A stretch of 64,000 nt of DNA from Nesterenkonia sphaerica (lineage in GTDB: Bacteria > Actinomycetota > Actinomycetes > Actinomycetales > Micrococcaceae). The position numbers and the translations under genes were made by a program. The notes under the pieces were generated by a model. It worked only from the letters and a program-made list of their open reading frames with translations, ran no database searches and had not been told where the DNA came from. This document shows, piece after piece, positions 52,857 to 64,000 of this stretch. The DNA is taken from positions 1-64,000 of the forward strand of contig NZ_VAWA01000002.1 of assembly GCF_005771565.1 (NCBI RefSeq), given 5' to 3'. Within the stretch, counting starts at the first letter, position 1. Each line of letters opens with the position of its first letter.

Positions 52857-54032
52857 TCACAGGCGGCCCAGGGACAGCGCCGTGTGCAGCACATAGGCAT
52901 CCCGCGGTTCCATGGGGTCCCAGCCGGTGACCTCGGTGATGCGTTTGAGCCGGTACCGGACGGTGTTGGTGTGCACGAACAGCTCCCGGGCGGTCGCCTC
53001 CAGCGAGTGTCCGCCGTTGACATAGGCGTCGACCGTCTCCAGCAGGCCGTGCCCCGCTGCCTCCAGCGGGGTGCAGATCCCGGAAGTCAGAGCCTCCTTC
53101 GCGTGCGGGTCCCCGGCCAGTGCGCGCTCTGGCAGCAGCTCCTCGGCCGCCGCCGGCCGGGGGGTGCGACTCCACGCTGGGGCTGCCGAGCAGCCGGCGA
53201 ACGCGGACTGGGCGCAGCGGGCAGCCTGAGCGATCGGACCCTCGTGCTCGGAGTAGACCACAGGCCCTTCGCCGAAGTGCGGCAGAATGCGGCTCAAGCC
53301 CTGTTCCACGCTGCTGACTCCGCCCAACAGCAGGATCAGGCGATCGCCCTGGACACCCACCACAGCGTCAGCGGCGAAGCGCACGCATTGGCGGCGCAGA
53401 TGGGACAGGAACACCGCATCCGCCTGCTCGGGGGCGGAACCCACTACCACGACGACGCCGGCCCCAGACTGCCAGCCCACCGCTGCGGCTCGAGAGGCGA
53501 TCTGCTCGGCAGGCTCTGCGCGCAGCACCGCGTCCACCAGCAGCGCCTCCAGCCTGGAGTCCCAGGCGCCCCGGGACTCGGCTGCGCGGGCGTAGACATC
53601 AGCAATGGCGAAGGCGACCTCGCGGGAGTACCGCAGCACCGCCTCCAGCATGGGGGGCTGGTCCGGCTCAGGCATCAGGCCCGGCAGCCGGTCCTCCACC
53701 GCGTCAACAATGGTGCGGATCAGCTGCAGGGCGCGCTGCAGGCTGATGGTGCGCATCAGATCGGTCGGTGCGGGCCCCAGCAGCTCGTTGACCAGCGGCA
53801 GGGAGCGGGCGGCGGGGTCCCGCAGCCAATTGGCCAGTCCGGCGATGCCACGCTGGGCGATCAGCCGCAGCGAGGCGCGCTCCTCGGTGGAGAGCTGGTT
53901 GTACCAGGGCAGCCTGGACTCCAGCTGCTGGCCCACCTCCGTGATGAGCTGCCCGATGTTGCTGCGCAGGACTTCCAGCGCCTCCTCGGAGACGTGCACT
54001 GTTTTGGGCAGCTGCCCGGTGTCGAGACTCAT
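52857..54032 (-). CDS. PucR/CdaR-type regulator, FasR-like
   Basis: A protein of 391 residues. The C-terminal helix-turn-helix reads LEATARELFVHTNTVRYRLK, the PucR HTH_30 form; the middle is a GGDEF-like CdaR domain without catalytic residues. In Streptomyces a regulator of this family, FasR, lies directly upstream of fabD-fabH-acpP-fabF and activates it; the same order here supports the same role. ATG 54032. It lies between aceE and fabD on the same strand, 41 bases after the aceE stop. An imperfect palindrome overlaps its ribosome-site region, suggesting autoregulation. Confidence 0.88.
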   Translation of the reverse strand: MSLDTGQLPKTVHVSEEALEVLRSNIGQLITEVGQQLESRLPWYNQLSTEERASLRLIAQRGIAGLANWLRDPAARSLPLVNELLGPAPTDLMRTISLQRALQLIRTIVDAVEDRLPGLMPEPDQPPMLEAVLRYSREVAFAIADVYARAAESRGAWDSRLEALLVDAVLRAEPAEQIASRAAAVGWQSGAGVVVVVGSAPEQADAVFLSHLRRQCVRFAADAVVGVQGDRLILLLGGVSSVEQGLSRILPHFGEGPVVYSEHEGPIAQAARCAQSAFAGCSAAPAWSRTPRPAAAEELLPERALAGDPHAKEALTSGICTPLEAAGHGLLETVDAYVNGGHSLEATARELFVHTNTVRYRLKRITEVTGWDPMEPRDAYVLHTALSLGRL

Positions 54033-54037
54033 ATCTT

Positions 54038-54053
54038 CACACCCTAGGTTGTG
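54038..54053. promoter_or_regulatory. Imperfect palindrome before the FasR-like gene
   Basis: CACACCCTAGGTTGTG is self-complementary at 14 of 16 positions, centred on CTAG. It covers the region just upstream of ATG 54032, in the 41-base gap after aceE, and could be an autoregulatory site. Confidence 0.4.
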
Positions 54054-54073
54054 GGGTGTCTACAACCAGAAGC

Positions 54074-56815
<2,742 letters not shown>

Positions 56816-56987
56816 AGTGGGCACCTTTCTGACGTTGTAGTACGGGCCCCGCGGTGGCAGAGCCGTGTTTCGAGAGGGCGATCCGTGCCGCGTGGGTGGC
56901 GGACAGACCCAGTGTGCGATGCAACTCTACCGTTTAACAATGTGTCGCACTTTCCGCCCGGGGGGAAACCCGCGTAACGTTGGGGTT

Positions 56988-57425
56988 GTGGGACTGAACA
57001 ATGATGCCGCCACGAATGTTGTCGACAACAAGACGCTGCTGGAGGAGCTCGGGCTGCGGTCCGATGCCCTGGTACAGGAGATAGGTGCCGACAGCGACGT
57101 CGACGATGCCCTTCGGGACGCGCTGGATGAGCTGCTCGATGAGCCGCTGCTCGATGAGGATGAGCAGGAGGTCGTGGACGCGGTCCTGCTGTGGTTCCGC
57201 TCCGGTGAGGAGGACCTCACCGATGCGCTGCTCGACGCACTGACCACCCTGGATGAGGGGGGTGCAGTGTGGCTGATGACCCCACGCTCCGGCCGCACCG
57301 GATACGTGCCACCGGTGGAGATCCAAGATGCCGCGACTGATGCAGGACTCCACGTGACCTCCTCCGCCGGTGTCAGTTCCGACTGGGCGGCCAGCCGCTT
57401 GGTCCACCGCAAGACCTGGTCCTAG
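56988..57425 (+). CDS. DUF3052 family protein
   Basis: A protein of 145 residues, strongly acidic. VWLMTPRSGRTGYVPPVEIQDA and the C-terminal RLVHRK are family features. It is actinobacteria-specific and uncharacterised; its position divergent from aceE is shared with other actinobacteria. GTG 56988 has a G-rich site upstream. The aceE-DUF3052 gap (56816-56987) would hold both promoters; I could not assign boxes with confidence. Confidence 0.88.
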   Translation: MGLNNDAATNVVDNKTLLEELGLRSDALVQEIGADSDVDDALRDALDELLDEPLLDEDEQEVVDAVLLWFRSGEEDLTDALLDALTTLDEGGAVWLMTPRSGRTGYVPPVEIQDAATDAGLHVTSSAGVSSDWAASRLVHRKTWS

Positions 57426-57436
57426 GCGCGGCTGCG

Positions 57437-57928
57437 GTGAAGTCCGCGACACCCACCCTGCACCCGGGCGCGCCGGCACCGCACTTCCTGCTGCGCAATC
57501 AGCACGGCGAGACCGTGGACCTGGCCCAGCTGCGCGGGAGGCCCAGCGTGCTGATGTTTTACCCCTTCGCCTTCAGCCGCGTCTGCAGCGCCGAACTGGC
57601 CGAGCTGAACAGCCGCTGGTCCGAGATCACCGCCCTGGGCCTGCGCGTGTGCGCCATTTCCTGCGACAGCATCCACACCCTGCGCGCCTATGCCGACGAG
57701 CTCGGTGGGGTGGAGTTCGACCTGCTCAGTGACTTCTGGCCCCATGGCGCCGCGGCAGAGGCCTATGGCGCCTTCGACGCGCAGAAGGGCTGCCCGCGCC
57801 GGGAGACCTGGATCCTCGATGACCAGCTGCGCCTGCACCGGAGGGTCGCGGCTGAGTTCTCCACTTCCCGTGACCTCGCCGAGGTGCTCAGCGCTGTCCG
57901 CGAACTCCGCCAGGACCAGGCCGGGTAG
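57437..57928 (+). CDS. Peroxiredoxin, AhpE-like
   Basis: A protein of 163 residues. The peroxidatic motif is PFAFSRVCSAEL with Cys50; the usual Thr of PxxxTxxC is Ser47. Later Cys72, Cys76 and a Cys in QKGCPRRETW might resolve the disulfide. It reduces hydroperoxides in the cytosol. GTG 57437 has only a weak ribosome site. It follows DUF3052 by 11 bases. Confidence 0.9.
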   Translation: MKSATPTLHPGAPAPHFLLRNQHGETVDLAQLRGRPSVLMFYPFAFSRVCSAELAELNSRWSEITALGLRVCAISCDSIHTLRAYADELGGVEFDLLSDFWPHGAAAEAYGAFDAQKGCPRRETWILDDQLRLHRRVAAEFSTSRDLAEVLSAVRELRQDQAG

Positions 57929-57964
57929 ACCTCCCGGTCCGGTTCGTCCCGATAGGATCCCACT

Positions 57965-58963
57965 ATGCCGCCCCGATCATCCCGCCGCGCACCGGAAGCG
58001 GACTTCCGCACCGTGGAACCGGCTGCGCTGATGCTGTTGAAGGGCCCAGAGGACTATGTGGCCACCCGCGCTCTGGACCGGGTCCGTGCGGTGCTGAAAG
58101 CCCGCCACCCAGACCTGGAATACACCCGGTTCGACGCCGCCGAGGCCACTCGCGGAGAGCTGACCACCTTGGCTTCGCCCTCACTTTTCGGAGAGCCGCG
58201 GCTGATTGTGGCCGAGGATCTGGCCCAGATGAACGAGATCTTCCTCGAAGACATGCTCCGCTTCCTGGACGAGCCGGCCGACCCCGAGGTCACCCTGGTG
58301 TGCCGGCACAGCGGCGGCAACCGGGGCAAGAAGCTGGTGGATGCGCTCAGCGCCCGGGGCGTCGTCGTCGACTGCTCCACCGTGAAGAGCGACAATGACA
58401 AACTCGACTTCGTCCGCCAAGAGTTCCGCGCCGCACAGCGGGTGATCCATCCGGACGCCGCCCGCGCACTGGTCTCCGCAGCCGGTTCCACGCTGTCGGA
58501 TCTGGGCAGCGCGTGCCAGCAGCTGATGCGCGATGTTCCGGCGGAGATCACCGCGGAGCACGTCGACAAGTACTTCGGAGGCCGTGTGGAGGCCTCAGCC
58601 TTCAAGGTCGCTGACGCCACGTTCGCGGGGCGGGGAGAGTCCGCCTTGCGGCTGTACCGGCACGCGATCGCCACCGGGGTGTCACCGGTCGCGGTCACCG
58701 CCGCGCTGGCTATGAAGGCGCGGCAGGTCGCAGCCCTGGTGGACCACCGCGGCTCGCAGGCCGAGTTGGCTCAGACTCTGAAGCTGGCGCCCTGGCAACT
58801 GAAACAGGCTGCCGAGGCCGCCCGCCGATGGGGCCCACGGCAGGCCGCTGAGGCGGTGGAGGCGGTGGCGCAGGCTGATGCGGAGGTCAAAGGTGTCTCC
58901 AGAACCCCGGAGTACGCCGTGGAGAAGGCCATCTCCCGCATCACCGATCAGCTGTCCCAATGA
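57965..58963 (+). CDS. holA: DNA polymerase III subunit delta
   Basis: A protein of 332 residues. Supporting parts are LLKGPEDYVATRALDRV, RLIVAEDLAQMN, DLGSACQQLM and ALAMKARQVAALVDHRG. It is the clamp-loader subunit that opens the sliding clamp. It precedes rpsT and lepA, a conserved order. The start is ATG 57965. Confidence 0.94.
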   Translation: MPPRSSRRAPEADFRTVEPAALMLLKGPEDYVATRALDRVRAVLKARHPDLEYTRFDAAEATRGELTTLASPSLFGEPRLIVAEDLAQMNEIFLEDMLRFLDEPADPEVTLVCRHSGGNRGKKLVDALSARGVVVDCSTVKSDNDKLDFVRQEFRAAQRVIHPDAARALVSAAGSTLSDLGSACQQLMRDVPAEITAEHVDKYFGGRVEASAFKVADATFAGRGESALRLYRHAIATGVSPVAVTAALAMKARQVAALVDHRGSQAELAQTLKLAPWQLKQAAEAARRWGPRQAAEAVEAVAQADAEVKGVSRTPEYAVEKAISRITDQLSQ

Positions 58964-58982
58964 GTCGCCTGAGGTGCCAGTC

Positions 58983-58991
58983 TGCTAAGAT
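58983..58991 (+). promoter_or_regulatory. Extended -10 promoter upstream of rpsT
   Basis: TG, one base, then TAAGAT (58986-58991) matches the element at 48397-48405. It gives a leader of about 200 bases before rpsT. A GC-rich hairpin is possible around CGCCCCCACTGGGGGCG near 59137-59153. Confidence 0.45.
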
Positions 58992-59204
58992 ATGGTGCTA
59001 GTGTCCGGGGTCGATGATGGCCCCTGCGCTGTCCGGCGACGGCAAACAGCACGCTGAGCTCATGGGCCCCTCTACCTGAAGAGCCCAGCGTGGATCGCCA
59101 AGGTGCCCCACACCACTGAAAACTTCCGTCGTCGCCGCGCCCCCACTGGGGGCGTCAGGACAGTGCTCGCCAGAATAAGCACAAGAACCTTAAGGAATTC
59201 ACCC

Positions 59205-59465
59205 GTGGCAAACATCAAGTCGCAGAAGAAGCGCGTCATCACCAACGAAAAGCGCCGTCAGCGCAACCAGGCGGTCAAGTCCGACATCAAGACCGCTATC
59301 AAGAAGGTCCGCACTGCCGTCGACGCTGGTGACAAGGACGCCGCAGTCATCGCCAACCGGGAGGCCAGCCGCAAGCTGGACAAGGCGGTCTCCAAAGGTG
59401 TCATCCACAAGAACCAGGCCGCTAACCGGAAGTCCGGCATCGCGCACCTGGTGCAGTCGGTCTGA
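59205..59465 (+). CDS. rpsT: 30S ribosomal protein S20
   Basis: A protein of 86 residues. [21 protein letters not shown] and [13 protein letters not shown] are S20 signatures. GTG 59205 follows AAGGAA. It binds 16S rRNA early in assembly. A strong hairpin follows. Confidence 0.96.
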   Translation: MANIKSQKKRVITNEKRRQRNQAVKSDIKTAIKKVRTAVDAGDKDAAVIANREASRKLDKAVSKGVIHKNQAANRKSGIAHLVQSV

Positions 59466-59482
59466 ACCGACACTTCAGCCGG

Positions 59483-59517
59483 GGCCTCGCACGTGAAACC
59501 GTGCGGGGCCTTAGCTT
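59483..59517 (+). terminator. Intrinsic terminator after rpsT
   Basis: GGCCTCGCACG (59483-59493) pairs with CGTGCGGGGCC (59500-59510) at 10 of 11 positions, loop TGAAAC, followed by TTAGCTTT. It separates rpsT from lepA. Confidence 0.8.
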
Positions 59518-59557
59518 TATGATGGACTGACCCCTACGCGAAGGACGGATTGAACAC

Positions 59558-61417
59558 GTGAGTCCGAAGGCCAGCACACCACTGGTGCCCGCTCAGACCT
59601 CCCCCCGCGCGATCCGCAACTTCTGCATCATCGCGCATATCGACCACGGCAAATCCACCCTCGCCGACCGGATGCTGCAGCTTACCGGGGTCGTTGAACC
59701 CCGCCAGATGAAGGCCCAGTACCTGGACCGGATGGACATCGAGCGCGAACGCGGGATCACCATCAAGTCCCAGGCAGTGCGCATGCCCTGGGACTGCCAG
59801 GGACAGACCTACGCCTTCCACATGATCGACACCCCCGGGCATGTGGACTTCAGCTACGAGGTCTCCCGCTCCTTGGCCGCCTGCGAAGGTGCCATCCTGT
59901 TGGTCGACGCCGCTCAGGGCATCGAAGCGCAGACGCTGGCCAACCTCTACCTGGCAATGGAGCACGAGCTGGCGATCATCCCAGTGCTCAACAAGATCGA
60001 CCTGCCGGCGGCCATGCCGGATAAGTATGCCGAGGAGCTGGCCCACCTGATCGGCTGTGATTCCTCCGAGGTCCTGCGGGTCTCCGGCAAGACCGGAGAA
60101 GGGGTCGAGGACTTGCTGGACCGGATTGTCGAGGAGGTCCCCGCCCCCGAGGGAGACGCCGAGGCCCCGGCGCGGGCGATGATCTTTGACTCCGTCTACG
60201 ACACCTACCGGGGGGTGGTGACCTTCGTACGGGTCACCGACGGTCAGCTCGGGCGCCGCGAGAAGATCAAGATGATGTCCACCGGAGCCACCCATGAGCT
60301 GTTGGAGATCGGTGTCTCCAGCCCCGAGCCGGAGGCCACCGACGGCCTCGGCGTCGGTGAGGTCGGATACCTCATCACCGGGGTGAAGGATGTGCGGCAG
60401 TCCAAGGTCGGGGACACCGTGACCTCTGCGGCCCGGCCCGCCGAGTCCATCATCGGCGGGTATCAGGAGCCCAAGCCCATGGTGTTCTCCGGGCTCTTCC
60501 CGCTCGACGGCTCGGACTTCCCGGTCCTGCGGGAAGCGCTGGAAAAGCTTCAGCTCAACGACGCCGCCCTGAACTTTGAACCCGAGACCTCCACCGCACT
60601 GGGCTTCGGCTTCCGCGTGGGATTCCTGGGGCTGCTGCACTTGGAGATCACCCGGGAGCGCCTGGAGCAGGAGTACAACCTAGACCTGATCTCCACCGCC
60701 CCGAACGTCATCTACCAGGTCACCGACGAATCCGGGGAGCGGCACGAGGTGACCAACCCCTCAGAGTTCCCCGACGGGAAGATCGCCGAGATTCGTGAAC
60801 CGATTGTGGATGCCACCATCATTGTCCCCGCGGAGTACATCGGGGCGGTGATGGAACTGTGCCAGGCCCGGCGCGGCTCCATGGACGGGATGGACTACCT
60901 CTCCGAGGAGCGGGTCGAGATACGCTACACCATGCCCCTGGCGGAGATCGTCTTCGACTTCTTCGACCAGCTGAAATCCCGCACCAAAGGTTACGCCTCG
61001 CTGAACTGGCAGGCCTCCGGCGACCAAGCCGCTGACCTGGTCAAAGTGGAGATCCTGCTCCAGGGTGACCGGGTCGACGCATTCAGCGCCATCACCCACC
61101 GGGACCACGCCTACGCCTACGGGGTGAAGATGGCCTCCAAGCTCAAAGACCTCATCCCGCGTCAGCAGTTCGAGGTGCCCATCCAGGCCGCCATCGGCTC
61201 CCGCATCATCGCCCGCGAAAACATCCGAGCCATCCGCAAGGACGTCCTCTCCAAGTGCTACGGCGGCGACATCAGCCGCAAGCGCAAGCTGCTGGAGAAG
61301 CAGAAGGAGGGCAAGAAGCGGATGAAGATGGTCGGCACCGTGGAGGTGCCGCAGGAAGCGTTCATCGCCGCGCTGAGCTCAGACGAGGGCAAAGCCAAGG
61401 AGAAGGCCAAGAAGTGA
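59558..61417 (+). CDS. lepA: Elongation factor 4 (LepA)
   Basis: A protein of 619 residues. The G domain has [19 protein letters not shown] and NKIDLP; the C-terminal domain has [16 protein letters not shown] and [24 protein letters not shown], specific to LepA. It acts on translating ribosomes. GTG 59558 has AAGGA upstream at 17 bases. The N-terminal 20 residues are not conserved. Confidence 0.97.
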   Translation: MSPKASTPLVPAQTSPRAIRNFCIIAHIDHGKSTLADRMLQLTGVVEPRQMKAQYLDRMDIERERGITIKSQAVRMPWDCQGQTYAFHMIDTPGHVDFSYEVSRSLAACEGAILLVDAAQGIEAQTLANLYLAMEHELAIIPVLNKIDLPAAMPDKYAEELAHLIGCDSSEVLRVSGKTGEGVEDLLDRIVEEVPAPEGDAEAPARAMIFDSVYDTYRGVVTFVRVTDGQLGRREKIKMMSTGATHELLEIGVSSPEPEATDGLGVGEVGYLITGVKDVRQSKVGDTVTSAARPAESIIGGYQEPKPMVFSGLFPLDGSDFPVLREALEKLQLNDAALNFEPETSTALGFGFRVGFLGLLHLEITRERLEQEYNLDLISTAPNVIYQVTDESGERHEVTNPSEFPDGKIAEIREPIVDATIIVPAEYIGAVMELCQARRGSMDGMDYLSEERVEIRYTMPLAEIVFDFFDQLKSRTKGYASLNWQASGDQAADLVKVEILLQGDRVDAFSAITHRDHAYAYGVKMASKLKDLIPRQQFEVPIQAAIGSRIIARENIRAIRKDVLSKCYGGDISRKRKLLEKQKEGKKRMKMVGTVEVPQEAFIAALSSDEGKAKEKAKK

Positions 61418-61429
61418 CCGTGGTGGCGT

Positions 61430-62719
61430 ATGCCGGCATCCCTGCCACTGGGTGACCCGGTGCCCGCCGACGGCGGATTCCCCCCTGAGGTGCGGCGCGC
61501 ACTGCCGGGGCGGGGGGAGACGCCGTTCGGGCTCTACGTGCACATTCCCTTCTGCTCGGTCCGCTGCGGATACTGCGACTTCAACACCTACACTGCCGCA
61601 GATCTGGGCCCAGGGGCCTCCCGACAGTCCTACCCGGAGACCGTGGTGGGCGAACTGGAGTTCGCGCGCACCACGCTCGACGCCGCCGGGGCCCCACAGC
61701 GTGCCCTGTCCACCGTCTTCTTCGGCGGCGGGACCCCCACACTGCTGCCCGCCGAAGACCTCGCGCTGATCCTCCGCCGGGCCCAGGAGCTTTTCGGTTT
61801 CGCGGCCGGGGCTGAGGTCACCACCGAGGCCAACCCTGACACGGTCAGCGCGGAATCAGCGCAGATGCTCGCCGAAGCGGGTTTCACCCGGCTGAGCATA
61901 GGCATGCAGTCGGCTGTGCCGCATGTGCTGAAGACCTTGGACCGCACCCACGATCCGCAGAACGTGCCCGCCGCGCACGCGGCGGCGCGTGCGGCGGGAC
62001 TGCAGACCTCGCTGGATCTCATCTACGGCACACCGGGGGAGTCGCTGCAGGACTGGAAGCGCAGTCTCGAGACTGCTGTGGAACTGCAGCCGGACCACAT
62101 CAGCGCATACTCGCTGATTGTGGAGGACGGCACGGCCATGGCCGCCAAGATCCGGCGCGGCGAGCTGGCGGATATCGATCCCGATGATCAGGCGGATAAG
62201 TACGTGGTCACCGACCAGCTGCTCAGCGCCGCCGGCTACCAGTGGTACGAGGTCTCCAACTTCTCCCGCGGACCCCACACCCGGTCCAAGCACAACCTGC
62301 ACTACTGGCAGGACACGGACTGGTGGGGGGCGGGCCCGGGGGCGCACTCGCATCTGGCAGGCATGCGATGGTGGAACGTCAAACATCCGGCACCTTATGC
62401 GCAGCGTGTCCAGCAGGGCGTCTCCCCGGGGCACGGCCGGGAGCTGCTCGATGCGCAGGCCCAGGTCTTGGAGCACCTTATGCTGCGGCTGCGGATTGCC
62501 GAGGGGCTAGATGTGGCGAAGTTCAACGCCCTGCCCCAGATCCGACAGGGGGCGGCCGCCCCCATCACCGCTGAGCAGGTGCATCAGCTGGTTCAGGAGG
62601 GTCTGGCCGAGGCCGGCGCGGCGGGCCCCTCGGCGGAGTTCCCGCTGGGTCGCGTGGTGCTGACGCTGAACGGCCGGCTGCTGGCCGATGCGGTGACCCG
62701 CCGCCTCGCCCACTCGTAA
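61430..62719 (+). CDS. hemW: HemW, heme chaperone (radical SAM, CPO-like)
   Basis: A protein of 429 residues. The iron-sulfur cluster motif is CSVRCGYCDF (Cys42, Cys46, Cys49), with FFGGGTPTLL, GMQSAVPHVLKTLDR and HNLHYW typical of HemW. HemW binds heme and is no longer thought to be coproporphyrinogen oxidase itself. It follows lepA by 12 bases, so the two share a transcript. Confidence 0.94.
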   Translation: MPASLPLGDPVPADGGFPPEVRRALPGRGETPFGLYVHIPFCSVRCGYCDFNTYTAADLGPGASRQSYPETVVGELEFARTTLDAAGAPQRALSTVFFGGGTPTLLPAEDLALILRRAQELFGFAAGAEVTTEANPDTVSAESAQMLAEAGFTRLSIGMQSAVPHVLKTLDRTHDPQNVPAAHAAARAAGLQTSLDLIYGTPGESLQDWKRSLETAVELQPDHISAYSLIVEDGTAMAAKIRRGELADIDPDDQADKYVVTDQLLSAAGYQWYEVSNFSRGPHTRSKHNLHYWQDTDWWGAGPGAHSHLAGMRWWNVKHPAPYAQRVQQGVSPGHGRELLDAQAQVLEHLMLRLRIAEGLDVAKFNALPQIRQGAAAPITAEQVHQLVQEGLAEAGAAGPSAEFPLGRVVLTLNGRLLADAVTRRLAHS

Positions 62720-62730
62720 CAACCTTATAG

Positions 62731-62765
62731 GGTTATATATGTCAAATATAACCTGATATGGTTAT
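62731..62765. promoter_or_regulatory. Operator repeats before the SatD-like gene
   Basis: GGTTATAT (62731-62738) and ATATAACC (62746-62753) are exact complements with a 7-base spacer. A third copy, GGTTAT, lies at 62760-62765, directly before ATG 62769. The AT-rich repeats stand out from the GC-rich surroundings. Autoregulation by the C-terminal HTH of the gene product is inferred. Confidence 0.75.
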
Positions 62766-62768
62766 TTC

Positions 62769-63386
62769 ATGACTGTACCCGTGGCGCTCATCGCTGATGT
62801 CATCGGCTCCCGGGAGCATCCGGACCGGTACGAGGTCCAGCGCGCGGTGGAGGACACCCTGGCCCGCATCTCCAAGGTAGCTCCCCCCGTCCAGGACTTC
62901 CACGCCACAGTAGGCGACGAGTTCCAAGCCCTCTACCCATCCCGCCACGCCGCGCTGCGGGCCACGCTCTTCGCCGGCCTGCTGCCGCAGCAGGGACCGC
63001 TGCTGCGCTTCGGGCTGGGCCAGGGGGAGGTGGGCAGCGTGCCCAGCCGCACCTCAGAGCGCATCGAGGACGGGCCCGGCTGGTGGCGCGCCCGGGAAGC
63101 CATCGAGTCCGTCACCGTGCAGCAGCGGCGGTTCCCCTTCCTGCGCAGCTGGTTCATCAGCGAGACACCCGAGCAGGACGTCACCGTCAACGCCTACCTG
63201 CTGACCCGGGATCAGCTTCTGGACGGACTCAGTGTCCGTGCCCGGGACTATGCTCGGAGTGTGGCTCAGGGGGCGAGCCAGAAACACGTCGCCGCCGAAC
63301 ACGGAGTCTCCCAGCCGGCAGTGTCCAAGCTGTTGCGGGAGTCAGGAGCCGCAGCACTCCTGGAGGGTTTCAGAATGCTGTCCTGA
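62769..63386 (+). CDS. SatD-like protein with C-terminal helix-turn-helix
   Basis: A protein of 205 residues. ALIADVIGSREHPDR at the start and FHATVGDEFQALYP match the SatD family. The tail QKHVAAEHGVSQPAVSKLLRES is a classical helix-turn-helix, so the protein is likely a sensor-regulator. Three GGTTAT-type half-sites directly precede the gene. There is no ribosome site close to ATG 62769, and AT-rich promoter sequence abuts it, so leaderless translation is possible. A membrane protein gene follows within 28 bases. Confidence 0.85.
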   Translation: MTVPVALIADVIGSREHPDRYEVQRAVEDTLARISKVAPPVQDFHATVGDEFQALYPSRHAALRATLFAGLLPQQGPLLRFGLGQGEVGSVPSRTSERIEDGPGWWRAREAIESVTVQQRRFPFLRSWFISETPEQDVTVNAYLLTRDQLLDGLSVRARDYARSVAQGASQKHVAAEHGVSQPAVSKLLRESGAAALLEGFRMLS

Positions 63387-63414
63387 TCAACGGGGAAAGG
63401 AAGGAGGACACACT

Positions 63415-64000
63415 GTGTTGCTGTTGGCGGCAATCCTGGTCATCATCGGCTTAGGCGACATCCTGCGCTCCCTGCTGCAGACAGGGACCTTCGGCACCAT
63501 CGCAGCGCTGGGCGGAGTGGCGGCTCTGGTGCTGCTGGCCACGGGCCTGCTGACTGGTATTCCCTGGTGGGCGGTGGCGCTGTGCGGGATTCCGGCCCTG
63601 CTGTGGTTCCACACCATCTCCGTCCGGCAACCCACCGGATCGGTCCGGGGCACCGCCCCACAAGTCCTGGTCTTTGTGCTGCTCTGCGGCGGGCTCACCG
63701 TTCTCGGTGACACCGTGGCACCGGCCGGCGAGGTGGTGCCGGTACCTGCGGTGGGCCGGTTCGACACGGAGCTGGCCGCATTGGCTGCCGGGGTGGCGCT
63801 GTTCCACGTGGTCAGCGCCAATGCTGTGGTGCGGCTGGCCCTGAGCGCGGAAAAACATGGCCGCAGCGCGGCAGAGTCCGAACTGCTGGTGCGCAAGCCC
63901 CAGCTCAAAGGCGGACGCTGGATCGGCCCGCTGGAAAGAATCACGCTGACCGGCCTGCTGGTCGCCGGAGCCTACCCGGTAGCGGCAGGTCTGATCGCAG
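63415..64000 (+). CDS. Membrane protein, 3' end outside the window
   Basis: The reading frame opens at GTG 63415, with AAGGAGG seven bases upstream, and is still open at the right edge (195 codons seen). It has about five or six hydrophobic segments, and a charged loop with ELLVRKPQLKGGRWIGPLER near residues 155-180. SatD-like genes are often paired with a membrane protein, and the RKPxLKGGRWIGPLE loop may be the family mark, but I cannot name the family with certainty. Confidence 0.75.
   Translation, partial: MLLLAAILVIIGLGDILRSLLQTGTFGTIAALGGVAALVLLATGLLTGIPWWAVALCGIPALLWFHTISVRQPTGSVRGTAPQVLVFVLLCGGLTVLGDTVAPAGEVVPVPAVGRFDTELAALAAGVALFHVVSANAVVRLALSAEKHGRSAAESELLVRKPQLKGGRWIGPLERITLTGLLVAGAYPVAAGLIA

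Overview
The window is high-GC actinobacterial chromosome. The gene order smc, ftsY, ffh, rpsP-khpA-rimM-trmD, rplS-lepB-lepB-rnhB, yraN-yifB-dprA-xerC, the fabD-fabH-acpP-fabF cluster with a PucR-type regulator, aceE, holA-rpsT-lepA-hemW is the conserved core of Actinomycetota. GTG starts, four-base stop/start overlaps and the DUF3145 and DUF3052 families fit Micrococcales, probably Micrococcaceae; the genus cannot be fixed from this sequence alone. I found no tRNA, rRNA, CRISPR array or insertion sequence.

Three accessory blocks interrupt the core. (1) 1.3-9.4 kb: an acyl-CoA catabolic regulon made of a kinase-fold phosphotransferase, an acyl-CoA dehydrogenase, an SDR and a CoA ligase, plus a divergent TetR, a quinone oxidoreductase and an MHS transporter. 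Two near-identical palindromes mark both promoters. The four enzyme families match the logic of 4-hydroxyacid (levulinate-type) catabolism. (2) 12.9-24 kb: an ATP-grasp/Mur-ligase island between smc and amtB-ftsY. It begins with an ATG overlapping the smc stop codon. It holds a degenerate enolase-fold/ATP-grasp/acylphosphatase fusion, a second partly degenerate ATP-grasp/acylphosphatase protein, a double ATP-grasp protein, a MurF-like ligase, an extra D-Ala-D-Ala ligase and a divergent MFS exporter. This looks like an ATP-dependent peptide-forming system that I cannot match to any described pathway, and it is the strongest candidate for a new system here. (3) 37.2-43.5 kb: a second CoA-dependent catabolic cluster (TetR, glutaryl-CoA-dehydrogenase-like enzyme, CoA ligase, NCS2-like permease, ECHDC3-like hydratase) between rnhB and yraN.

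Two small addiction-like modules sit at the edges of conserved blocks: an excisionase-type HTH plus PIN pair (24.1-25.1 kb) and a 70-residue protein plus GNAT pair (30.8-31.6 kb). Each has a promoter whose -10 box predicts a leaderless mRNA.

From 44 kb to the right edge the content is mostly housekeeping: DNA uptake and recombination (yifB, dprA, xerC), fatty acid synthesis beside pyruvate dehydrogenase E1, DNA polymerase III delta, S20, LepA, HemW. The window ends in a SatD-like gene with its own operator, followed by a membrane protein cut by the window edge. RNA-level structure worth noting: an 11-bp hairpin between acpP and fabF, and a structured leader before rplS.
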